Of a stretch of DNA of 11,074 nucleotides, positions 1-7,055 are shown in pieces. A program made the translations under genes and the position numbers. How positions within the stretch are numbered: position 1 is the stretch's first letter; every line of letters begins with the position of its first letter. The stretch comes from Allomyces macrogynus ATCC 38327. Its lineage: Eukaryota > Blastocladiomycota > Blastocladiomycetes > Blastocladiales > Blastocladiaceae. The stretch is taken from the NCBI GenBank assembly GCA_000151295.1, contig GG745334.1, positions 250,056 through 261,129 of the forward strand, read 5' to 3'. Below the pieces are notes generated by a model. It was given only the letters and a program-made list of their open reading frames with translations, made no database searches and was not told the DNA's origin.

Positions 1-2161
1 GTGCGCGCCGTGTTCATGTACCTTGACCGCACTTACGCGCTCCCGCGGCACGAGCGCCCGCTCTACGATCTCGGACTGCACTTGTTTGCGGAACACGTCA
101 TGCTCGCTCACCAGTACCAGCTGCGCAATCGCGCGCTGGCCGCGGTCGACCGCGCTCTCGCGTCGGCGCGCGACCTCGAGTCGGTGCCGTCGTCGGAAAT
201 CAAGTCGCAGCTCGCAGGCACGGCAGCGCTGTTCCGCGCACTGCACCTCGATGCGCCCGTGCTGTCGCCGCATGTCGTACGCGAGGCGCGGCAAACGCTG
301 GCACGGGCGGCCGCGACGGAATTGGCCGTGCAAATGAGCGACCCAGCCGCGTACCTCGATTGGATCGATGCCGTGCTCGACCGTGAGAAAGTTCTCGCGG
401 AGAGTATGGCACTCGCGGGCGCGGCAGACGTGGACGCGGCGGTGCGCAACGTCGTGATTGCGCAACACGCCGACGTGTTGCTTGCGGGCGTCCCCGCGTG
501 GCTGCTCGACGGCGACGCCACGGCACTCGCGCGCGTCATGGACCGGCTCGCGTCGGTCAACTTGCTCGCGCCGCTCGTCGACCAGGTTGGGGCCTGGATT
601 GCTGAACAAGGGTGCGCGATCGTCGAGCGTGAGGCCGCCAAAGCGCGCGGCGCTGCCGTGCCCGCCATCGCCGGGCGGCAAGCGGCGTGGCATAATCCGA
701 CGGGGACGGTGCCGATGATCGAGGCGCTGCTGGTCTTCAAGCAGCACGTGGACGATCTGGTCGTGGCCGCGTTCCGGTCGCACGCCGACGTGCAGAACGC
801 GGTCAAGACGGCGCTGCACAAGGCAATGAACGTGGTCAAGAATAAGCCCGCCGAGTGTATGGCCAAGTACGTTGACGAGCAATTGCGGTCGCGGCGCACC
901 GTGGATGAGGCGCGGTTGGAACAGACGCTCGACCAGGTGCTGCACTTGTTCCGGCATGTGGATGCCAAGGATACGTTCGAGGCGTTCTACAAGCAGTTGC
1001 TCGCGAAACGGCTGTTGCTCGGGCGCGTCACGTCGATGGACGCGGAAAAGTCGATGGTCGCGCGGCTGCGTGCCGGTAAGTGGTGCTGATATTGATGGTG
1101 TGCGTGATGCGTCGTAGCGCAGGACTGACGGAGTCCCGCATCTCGTTCTATAGAACGCGGCGTGCAGTCGACCGAGGCGCTCGACAAGATGTTTGCCGAC
1201 GTGGAGCTCTCGGACCAGCTGGCCAAGGCCTTCAAGGACTCGCGGTTCGCTGCGCAAATGCCCGGCGGGTACGACCTGTCGGTCATCGTGTGCCAGAGCT
1301 CGGCGTGGCCGACGCTTACGACGACCGTCTCGGCGCTGCACGGCAAGGCCAAAGGCAACGGCCACGACGACGACAAGTCGGCGCCCAAACCGATTGGCCG
1401 GCTGCCCGAGTTCATGACGCGCGGGATCGACCTCTTCTCGCAGTTTTATGCGACGCAGTACTCGGGGCGGCAGCTGGCGTGGCAGCACGACATGGACCAG
1501 GTCACGCTCAAGACGAGTTTTGGCAAGGAACTCGACGTTGCACTCGTGCAGGCGCTCGTCTTGCTCGAGTTTGCCGACATGAACGCTCCGCCGCTCTCGT
1601 TCACGGAATTGCACGCGCGAACGGGGATTGAGCCGGCCGAACTCAAGCGCACGTTGCAGTCGCTCGCGTGTGGGAAAGTACGCGTCTTGAAGAAATCGCC
1701 GCCACCAGCACGGGAGTCCGGCGGCGAGATTGCCGACACGGATACGTTTACGCCCGTGGCCAAGCTCGACCAGGTTAAAAAGTACCGGTTCCGCATCCCG
1801 CAAATCATTCCGCGCGAGGTGCAGCAGCAGGACGACGAGCACACGCACGAGCAGGTGGCCGAGGACCGGTCGCTCGCATTGCAGGCGGCAATTGTGCGCG
1901 TCATGAAGGCGCGCAAAGTCCTGCCGTACCAGTCACTGCTGAATGAGGTGATTTCGCAGTGCAAGTTCCCCGTCGAGGTGCGTTTGCGGTCCTTCGCAGA
2001 CTTTCTCGCGACTTGTCTGGACCAGACTGACGATTTTTTTTTTTTTTTTTTGGCTCCTTGGACAGGCATCCAAGTTCAAGTTGCAGATCGAGGACCTCAC
2101 GGAGCGCGAGTTCTTGGAGCGCGACAAGGACCAGCACAATGTATATAGGTACGTGGCCTAA
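1..2161 (+). CDS. CUL4: Cullin-4-type ubiquitin ligase scaffold, 5'-truncated, 3 exons
   Basis: Exons are 1-1075, 1154-1977 and 2066-2161, joined in frame to give 664 residues ending at TAA (2159-2161). Cullins scaffold RING ubiquitin ligases: the N-terminal helical repeats bind the adaptor (DDB1 for CUL4) and the C-terminal domain binds RBX1 and NEDD8. The visible product opens with a copy of the CUL4 segment IRSIFLFLDRTYVLQ (here VRAVFMYLDRTYAL). It continues through the cullin-homology core (KNKPAECMAKYVD, DTFEAFYKQLLAKRLL, LQSLACGKVRVL) to the neddylation motif AAIVRVMKARK, whose Lys is encoded at 1906-1908, and ends in the winged-helix tail LERDKDQHNVYRYVA. The KFPVE segment and this tail resemble CUL4 more than CUL1 or CUL3. 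About 150 N-terminal residues, including much of the adaptor-binding region, lie before position 1; the GTG there is an internal Val codon, not a start. Splicing replaces the usual ECG after the EKSM helix with ERG. The family is secure; the CUL4 subtype is very likely. Confidence 0.93.
1076..1153 (+). other. Cullin intron 1 (78 nt)
   Basis: Donor GTAAGT at 1076 and acceptor CTATAG ending at 1153. A CTGAC branch-site candidate lies at 1125-1129, with its A 25 nt before the acceptor AG. The intron contains in-frame stops. Removing it joins a split Glu codon (G|AA) and gives a gap-free match to the cullin stretch ECG..FT..LEGMF, here ERGVQSTEALDKMF. The length is a multiple of three. Confidence 0.9.
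1978..2065 (+). other. Cullin intron 2 (88 nt) with T18 polypyrimidine tract
   Basis: Donor GTGCGT at 1978 and acceptor GACAG ending at 2065. The branch candidate CTGAC is at 2027-2031, followed by an uninterrupted run of 18 T (2034-2051). Splicing joins KFPVE to ASKFKLQIEDL, restoring the conserved cullin C-terminus through YVA-stop. Reading through would instead give a phenylalanine run and a nonsense tail ending at 2148. Confidence 0.93.
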
Positions 2162-2405
2162 ACGGGTCACGTCGCACCGCACCGCCGCGGCAGAGCGCGT
2201 TTGTCTCGACGGCGTCGTTTGCACGCAGTTTGATTTCGGGCCTTGTGTGGATCGTGGGGTTGTGATTTGATGGAATCGCCGGCGTTTTTCCATTTCTCTT
2301 CTCATGCGCCGAACCGAGAGACCTCTATGAACAACATTCTGTAACGACATGGGTTGGTAGCTGATAACTACATGTTATAGCTCCGCTAACCTCCACAACC
2401 ACGAC
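2162..2405. other. Convergent intergenic region between cullin and BAG genes
   Basis: These 244 bases separate two stop codons that face each other, so both transcripts must end here or overlap antisense. I see no AATAAA hexamer on either strand. The stretch is less GC-rich than the genes and holds no supported ORF. Confidence 0.6.
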
Positions 2406-3223
2406 TCAGTACGGCCGCGGCGATCGTGGCCGCTGCTCTGCGGTCCCGTCCTCGCCCGCGACCACCGCACGGTACCGGGCCTCGACGTCGTCCATGAGCT
2501 TCTGCAGCGTGTTGACGGCCTCGCGGCGCTTACTGCGCGCGATATCGAACCCAGGCGGAACCGTGACACTATCGACCTTGAGCAGCGCCTGCATGAGCCG
2601 CTCGCACAGCTCGGCCTTGAGTTTGGCCAGGTCATTTGGTGGCATCGTCGGCGTGCGCGAATTCGTCGCGTTCGCAAACTGGTCGAGGCGCGGGTTCAAT
2701 GGCTGCAATGTCGTGGCCACCAGGTTCGAGACCGTGTCGACGACGGCCTGCTCGCGCGGATCCGACGCGACGGTCGCCGAGAGGGACGCACCCGGCGCTG
2801 CGGCCGACGACGTGCGTGGTGGAATTGCGGGCGCGGACGATGCTGCCGAAGACGACGTCGACCCGGGCGTTGCAGCGGGCTGCTTGTTGCCAAGCACAAG
2901 AATCTTGGCGTCCGAGTGAATCCCGTACTGCGCGAGCGTCGCTGTCATGTCCTTCATGATGCCTAGCTCGTCGACCAAATGTGCCGCCGCCGGCATCAGC
3001 ACGGCTTTGTCAGATTGAATGAGCGGGTACGATACTGCACTGCTGCAAGGCGTTGGAGGTCGAGGCAATAAGTACCGCCGGCGTAGACGAGCCGGATCGT
3101 CGCCATGGGCAGGTGCGTCGCGTCGGCGGCGGCCTTGACGAGTTCCGCGAGCGGCACCATGCTCAGCGGTCGGTCGAACACGACCGGGTACCTGTGCTTG
3201 CCGAAATGCAGCGAGATGGGCAT
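2406..3223 (-). CDS. BAG1-like Hsp70 co-chaperone: ubiquitin-like domain plus BAG domain
   Basis: Exons are 3223-3076 and 2962-2406 on the minus strand, giving 234 residues. The ATG at 3223 has a good context (GCCACG before it). Residues 2-74 form a ubiquitin-like domain (ISLHFGKHRYPVVF, then IRLVYAGGIMKDMTATL, then DAKILVLG) that aligns without gaps to the UBL of fission yeast BAG1-type proteins. An Ala/Ser/Pro-rich linker follows (about 78-115). A BAG domain follows (about 118-217), with helices around LAKLKAELCERLMQALLKVD and RREAVNTLQKLMDDVEARY; the Arg195/Arg196 and Gln203 pattern matches the helix that contacts the Hsp70 ATPase domain. In known relatives the BAG domain triggers nucleotide release from Hsp70 and the UBL links to the proteasome. 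Length and order match the small fungal UBL-BAG proteins. No membrane segment or signal peptide is visible, so the protein is probably cytosolic. It converges with the cullin gene. Confidence 0.85.
2963..3075 (-). other. BAG gene intron (113 nt)
   Basis: Donor GTACTT begins at 3075 and acceptor GAGCTAG ends at 2963. Branch candidates are CTGAC (3013-3009) and CTGAT (2999-2995). Two other in-frame AG acceptors exist: one ending at 3005, and one giving an even shorter intron. Only the acceptor at 2963 gives a gap-free UBL alignment, with a Gly codon split G|GC right after the YAG motif. The others would insert roughly 14 to 26 unexplained residues. Confidence 0.75.
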
Positions 3224-3672
3224 CGTGGCAGGCAGCAGGGCGGGGTGCGGTGGAATGGACGGGAGTGCGGGAGCGTGGCCCGGGCGAGCGAGGAGACTAG
3301 AGCTCGTCGTTGAGCTGAACGGTGCCGTGCGATTGCAGCAGGTCCTGGACGTCGGGGTGTGTACTTGTAAGTTGGGGTCGTGAGCAGCTGCGGCGGATTG
3401 GACGGGCTGGCGGTGGCCGCGGCGACACGAAGTGACTTCGTTTGCCAAATTTGAATGATGTGGTTGGAGACGTTGGTTCTCTACGCTCGGTGTGGCTCTT
3501 TTGGGGCTGCAACCCGTCCCGCCCAACCCTGGCAAAAATTTTGAACGGTGAAGAAGCGGTGGAGACGATGGATTGTCGCCGCCGTGAGCTGGCCTGATGA
3601 GCGGGGCAGCTTGGACCATGGAGAACAAAATCGTGATTCGTTCCATCCATCTTGGCATCAACGAGCCGATCT
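3224..3672 (-). promoter_or_regulatory. 5' flank of the BAG gene and 3' flank of F-box gene 1
   Basis: No supported gene lies in these 449 bases. On the minus strand the part next to the BAG ATG (3224-3330) is C-rich, as in an untranslated leader. The distal part is AT-richer, with CAAAATTTTT around 3530-3545. A perfect 15-bp palindrome with a one-base centre lies at 3427-3441. I see no clear TATA box and no canonical nGAAnnTTCn heat-shock element. Promoter function is inferred from position only. Confidence 0.4.
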
Positions 3673-5289
3673 TCACGTCAAAATCCGCTTCCTTACCCCA
3701 CTCTCGTCTTTGCGCGTCGTCTGGAAACGCACCTGCACGCCCGTACGCACGCGCCGCGCCTGATCCAATCCAGCTGGCGTGATGCGCGTGCACCCGGACA
3801 CGTCGAGCATACGGAGCCGTGGCAGGTTGGTCACGAGTGCGAGCAGAACGTCGTCGGCAATGGCGCACCCGCGCAGCTCGAGGTGCCGCAAATCGATTGA
3901 CACGCCGCGCAGGAGCAGCTTGGCGCCGTCGCTGTCGAGCAGATCGCCAAACTGGTTCAGGCACAGCACGCGCAGGCTCGGCAGCTTGGCAAAGAGCCCA
4001 GCAACCTCAGGATTCCGGGTCGCGACAGCTGCGCCGAGCTGCTGGCACTGTGACAGGTCGAGCACGCGCAGGCGCGCACACGGCGTTGCGTCGCTTGAGA
4101 GCAGCTGCAGTGCTGCCACGGGTACGTTGGCAGCACCCGGCATACGCAAGTTTTCGAGCGACGCGTGCGATTTCGTGAACAGTGCCTGGAGATTATTACC
4201 ATCGAGCGCCGGGCATAATCCAAATTCGAGCTCGACCAGTTGAACGTGAGAAAAGAAGCCGACAAGCATGAGGTGGGCCGAGTCGGGGAAAGACCCGCCA
4301 GCCCCAGTCAACAGCAGGCGGCGAAGGTGAGCGAGGTGAGCGAGCGGGCGGTAGCACAACGGGCTCAGTTGGCGATTGCCACGGAGATCAAGGTGCTCAA
4401 GTTGCGGGCAGCGAGTGGACATGGCCGCTGCAGCAGTCGTGGAAGACATGCAGCAGTCGCGCATATCAAGGACACGAAGGGCGAGCGGGTCCTGGACGAG
4501 GGTAAATGCGTCCCCGGTAATAGACGTGCATTCGGCAACGCTCAGCGTTTCGAGAGCAGGGATGCGTGAAAACAGCTTGGCGAGGTCCTCATCCTTGATA
4601 CATGTTCCCGACAAGGTGAGCCGCCGCAAGTTCGCGCCAAACGCGGCGCACAGTGTTACGAGCGTCGCACTAGGGATGCGCCGATTGTCGACAAAGGCAA
4701 AGTCCATTAGGTCCGGAAAATCACGTCCAAGCCGCGGTTGCTTGAGATGGCCGAACGCGGCGATTTTTCGCGTGGTAGCGTCAGTAAGGGCCGGTGCCCG
4801 AATGTGGAGCGTGCGCAGCTTGCTCTTGGCGCGACGGACCAGCGTCTCGACGACAAGCCCATTCAGTGCTTTCGCGCCTCGCGCCGTATTCGCGACGAGC
4901 GGCAGGTCTTTCCACAGCCGTGGCCAGGCACAGGCGACACGCCGCCACGCGCGACTCACGCATGCCCACTGCGAGCGCGATTGCAGCGGAAGGTACGCGA
5001 GGATGCGGAACAGCAATTCGGACGGAAGCACTGCGACCGGGTCAAGACAGGCGGGAACAGCGGGTGCCACGTCGCGGGGTGCAGCAGCTTGACCTGGGGC
5101 AGCACCGCCGGCGACGTCAGCTGCTGGAATCGCCGGCCGCGCCGCCTTGCGTTTCGTTGCCTGTCGAGCGCCAAGCTGCAACCCGCTTGTTGATACCGTC
5201 GTGGCATTCAGAATCGTTGGCGTGCTTGGTGCAGCACTCGACGACGATGGCTGGTCAGCGTTGGTCCGCTTCTGCCGTTCTCGCTCAAG
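3673..5289 (-). CDS. F-box/leucine-rich-repeat protein 1, N-terminus unresolved
   Basis: The frame is open without interruption from 5331 to the TGA at 3673-3675. Counting from the TTG codon at 5181, an Ala/Pro/Arg-rich N-terminal stretch leads into an F-box at about residues 47-94 (LPSELLFRILAYLP, VSRAWRRVA, LWKDLPLV). Roughly ten Cys-type LRRs of the AMN1/FBXL kind follow (LRRLTLSG, LETLSVAEC, LRVLDMRDC, LEHLDLRGN, LRVLDLSQC, LRHLELRGC, LRMLDVSGC). Such proteins bind SKP1 through the F-box and substrates through the repeats, in CUL1-based SCF ligases. No ATG lies in frame before the F-box: upstream the frame runs through a coding-like Ser/Thr-rich stretch to a TGA at 5334-5332. A CAG acceptor ending at 5290, with CTGAC at 5335-5331, could mark the start of this exon; 5289 is that inferred boundary. 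A GTAAGG just before the stop could be another donor, so the C-terminus may also differ. Confidence 0.82.
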   Translation of the reverse strand, partial: LERERQKRTNADQPSSSSAAPSTPTILNATTVSTSGLQLGARQATKRKAARPAIPAADVAGGAAPGQAAAPRDVAPAVPACLDPVAVLPSELLFRILAYLPLQSRSQWACVSRAWRRVACAWPRLWKDLPLVANTARGAKALNGLVVETLVRRAKSKLRTLHIRAPALTDATTRKIAAFGHLKQPRLGRDFPDLMDFAFVDNRRIPSATLVTLCAAFGANLRRLTLSGTCIKDEDLAKLFSRIPALETLSVAECTSITGDAFTLVQDPLALRVLDMRDCCMSSTTAAAAMSTRCPQLEHLDLRGNRQLSPLCYRPLAHLAHLRRLLLTGAGGSFPDSAHLMLVGFFSHVQLVELEFGLCPALDGNNLQALFTKSHASLENLRMPGAANVPVAALQLLSSDATPCARLRVLDLSQCQQLGAAVATRNPEVAGLFAKLPSLRVLCLNQFGDLLDSDGAKLLLRGVSIDLRHLELRGCAIADDVLLALVTNLPRLRMLDVSGCTRITPAGLDQARRVRTGVQVRFQTTRKDESGVRKRILT

Positions 5290-5476
5290 CTGGTCGCCAT
5301 TGAAACGTCGCGCAAGCCATCGACATTGGCGTCAGTTGTTGGTCCATTATCTCGCGCATGCTTAGAGGAAGAATGCAAGGACTGGTCGCAGTTCAAGACG
5401 AACCCAGGCAATCATTCTTGATGGTTGATGCAGGTGCAACAGAGAGGATGTGGATGAAGCAGGAAGCTCCTCTCAC

Positions 5477-5536
5477 ACACACATCATGGCCAATCACACC
5501 ACACACGCACATCGGGGCCAGGACACACATCATGGC
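5477..5536. repeat. CA-rich tract with a 14-nt direct repeat
   Basis: ACACACATCATGGC occurs at 5477-5490 and again at 5523-5536, with more CA dinucleotides between the copies. This looks like microsatellite-type slippage in non-coding DNA. Confidence 0.6.
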
Positions 5537-5577
5537 GACGCCGAAAGCCCCCGGGGGTTCCTGAAAGCCATCACATT

Positions 5578-5620
5578 CCAACCTGAGGCACCAAGTCATC
5601 TCATCCCAACCCGAGGCACC
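5578..5620. repeat. 15-nt near-perfect direct repeat, 28-nt spacing
   Basis: CCAACCTGAGGCACC (5578-5592) recurs as CCAACCCGAGGCACC (5606-5620) with one mismatch. The similarity extends a few bases upstream (CATT or CATC). It is a two-unit tandem duplication of unknown role. Confidence 0.6.
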
Positions 5621-5806
5621 CCCAAGAACTTGATCAAAAGGCTGTTGGCGCATCCACTGATAGTCTGGGCCGACATGGATCGCCATGATCGCGCTAGATA
5701 TCCAACCTTGTTTGCTCACAGGAAGTGCTTCGTTCAGTCATCAGGAATGACATCCAAACAAGTGTAGACCAAGGCAGTACGTTGGGAAGGTTCTGCAACA
5801 ACCATT

Positions 5807-6037
5807 TCATGCCTTGTTGTCACGAAGGACCGATCCTCGTGTCAGCGCCACAACATCGACATCTTGGAACTTGTCGGAGCTGTGCGGCACAATGAGAGCG
5901 CGAAAATGGCGGTTCACGCCAGACAAGACGACGTGCGCACAGCATGGAACAAACTGGAGAATCGTGAGCAAGGGAAACAGACAACCGTGAATCATCTGTG
6001 GCCGCTCATCGTGACGAGAAAGTGCCAGGTCGAAAAC
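5807..6037 (-). pseudogene. F-box-like fragment (possible third F-box copy)
   Basis: This is a short open frame with an ATG at 5995 and a TGA at 5807-5809. It encodes 62 residues, and the open frame extends upstream to 6037. The stretch LLTILQFVP ... GVNRHFRALIV ... KFQDVDVVAL follows the F-box pattern. It aligns without gaps to F-box gene 1 over LFRILAYLP ... CVSRAWRRV, then with a one-residue gap over LWKDLPLVA. The Pro-Ser/Glu-Leu opening of the F-box is degraded and no leucine-rich repeats follow. A GTGAGT at 6041-6036 and a CCACAG ending at 5996, immediately before the ATG, could bound a 46-nt 5' leader intron. That would argue for a small live gene rather than a relic. The match rests on about 45 residues judged by eye. 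Confidence 0.4.
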
Positions 6038-6309
6038 TCACGGTGGAGAGCATGTTGTCGATTGCGGGCTGTTGCAGAATGTTGACGTCGAGATGGTCCG
6101 GGCATGATTCGGTTCTGAGAAGCAAGGATGATTGAGAAGAATGTGACCGCGTCACGTTCTACAAGTCTGTTTGATGAGCAACACGCCCGGACTGTGAGAT
6201 TACAAGAAGAAGGTCCCTACCAGCCGGGAAATTTGCTCCACCGGCTCGCGTGGATTGTAGTGACCGCGGAAACCAGCCGGGGTCTGCGAAGACTGGTGCA
6301 CAAGCAGCC
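6038..6309. other. Spacer between the F-box-like fragment and F-box copy 2
   Basis: No supported gene lies here. Short frames on both strands show no recognisable family and no F-box or LRR pattern. Confidence 0.4.
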
Positions 6310-7055
6310 TCAGCCAATACATTTTGCTATGCACATCCACGAGTTCCGTTCCATGCTTTCCTGCGAGAAATACTCGTCCTCGCTGTAGTCTACCCACATG
6401 CGACCCGCCCGACCCTCCAACGCACGCACGCGCTCCTCGACCTCGTCAATGGTGACGCGCGCGCACCCAGACACGTCAATCACGCGCAACCGCGGCATTC
6501 CCTTGATCACAGCTATCACGCCGTCGTTGGACGCGTTGGCCTTGCGTATTTCAAGAAGCCGCACGTTCGCTCCGCTCAACAGCATTGGAATTTGTTATTC
6601 GCAATCGTCTCTGCGACGTGGATGAGCACATTCGCTTCCCTGTTGGTCAGACCTGGCACGTGCAAATTGAACGTGCAAAGGAGCTTGCCCGCGCGCTGCA
6701 CCAGCGCGACAAGTTGCGCCGTATTCGTGCGACGAGCAGTGGAGCAGCGTGTCGGCGATGCAACGAGGTCCAGGTCCCGCCAAACGAGCGGCGACCCTAA
6801 GAGAAAGTCGTGCCACGAGCGCGACACTGTCAACGAAGCGACGCGCGATGAATACGGCAGTTGTTCAAAGATAAGACACTTGAGTTCGGCCAGGAGCTTC
6901 GTCAACGGGTCAAGGCGAGCAGCACCATCGCCGTCATCGACTGCAGTTACGTCAACGACCCTCACTAGCTTTCTCGGCTTGGAGCTCAATGAGGTTTTGC
7001 GCTTGGGCCGTGGTCGAACTGGAATTCGGTGCGGAAACACCCTCAGGACGGTCAT
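6310..7055 (-). pseudogene. F-box/LRR copy 2, internally deleted and frameshifted
   Basis: Part one runs from an ATG at 7055 to a stop at 6576: 159 residues with a basic N-terminus (RPRPKRKTSLSSKPRK) and an F-box around LDPLTKLLAELKCLIFEQLP ... VSRSWHDFL ... LVWRDLDLVA. The adjoining segment ends LHVPGLTNREANVLIHVAE. Part two, in another minus frame, runs from about 6585 to a TGA at 6310 and encodes the terminal repeats (VRLLEIRK, MPRLRVIDVSGCARVT) and a tail (MWVDYSEDEYF). Both parts align with F-box gene 1 (LVTNLPRLRMLDVSGCTRIT matches the end), but roughly 300 residues of middle repeats are absent. The frame changes exactly where they are lost, at 6576-6590. No plausible intron bridges the gap (the best GT..AG is about 24 nt). 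This reads as a duplicate broken by internal deletion. The ATG has a weak context and sits right after a CAG, so an upstream exon is possible. Confidence 0.72.

Larger units (their letters stand above)
5290..5806. other. Gene-poor stretch upstream of F-box gene 1, with short repeats
   Basis: I can support no gene here. A minus-strand frame of 108 codons (5719-5393) lacks any family resemblance and is rich in Cys, Trp and Met, unlike its neighbours. The stretch is less GC-rich than the genes. It contains CA-rich imperfect repeats near 5474-5536 and a 15-nt near-duplicate at 5578-5620. It should hold the promoter, and probably a first exon, of F-box gene 1 on the minus strand. Confidence 0.4.

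Noticed and set aside
108..968. 286-codon minus-strand frame opposite the cullin first exon
   Set aside because: It is a shadow of a conserved cullin frame, with a Ser/Ala/Arg/Cys-rich low-information translation.
1978..2148. Cullin reading through into a phenylalanine run and a stop at 2148
   Set aside because: This is retained intron 2. Splicing 1977 to 2066 restores the conserved cullin C-terminus exactly.
2996..3964. 322-codon minus-strand frame running from F-box gene 1 into the BAG gene
   Set aside because: Only its last part, from the ATG at 3223, encodes the UBL. The rest is the out-of-frame end of the F-box gene plus non-coding flank; a fusion is not supported.
5393..5719. 108-codon minus-strand frame upstream of F-box gene 1
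   Set aside because: Its unusual Cys/Met/Trp-rich composition, lack of any recognisable motif and overlap with simple repeats argue against a gene.
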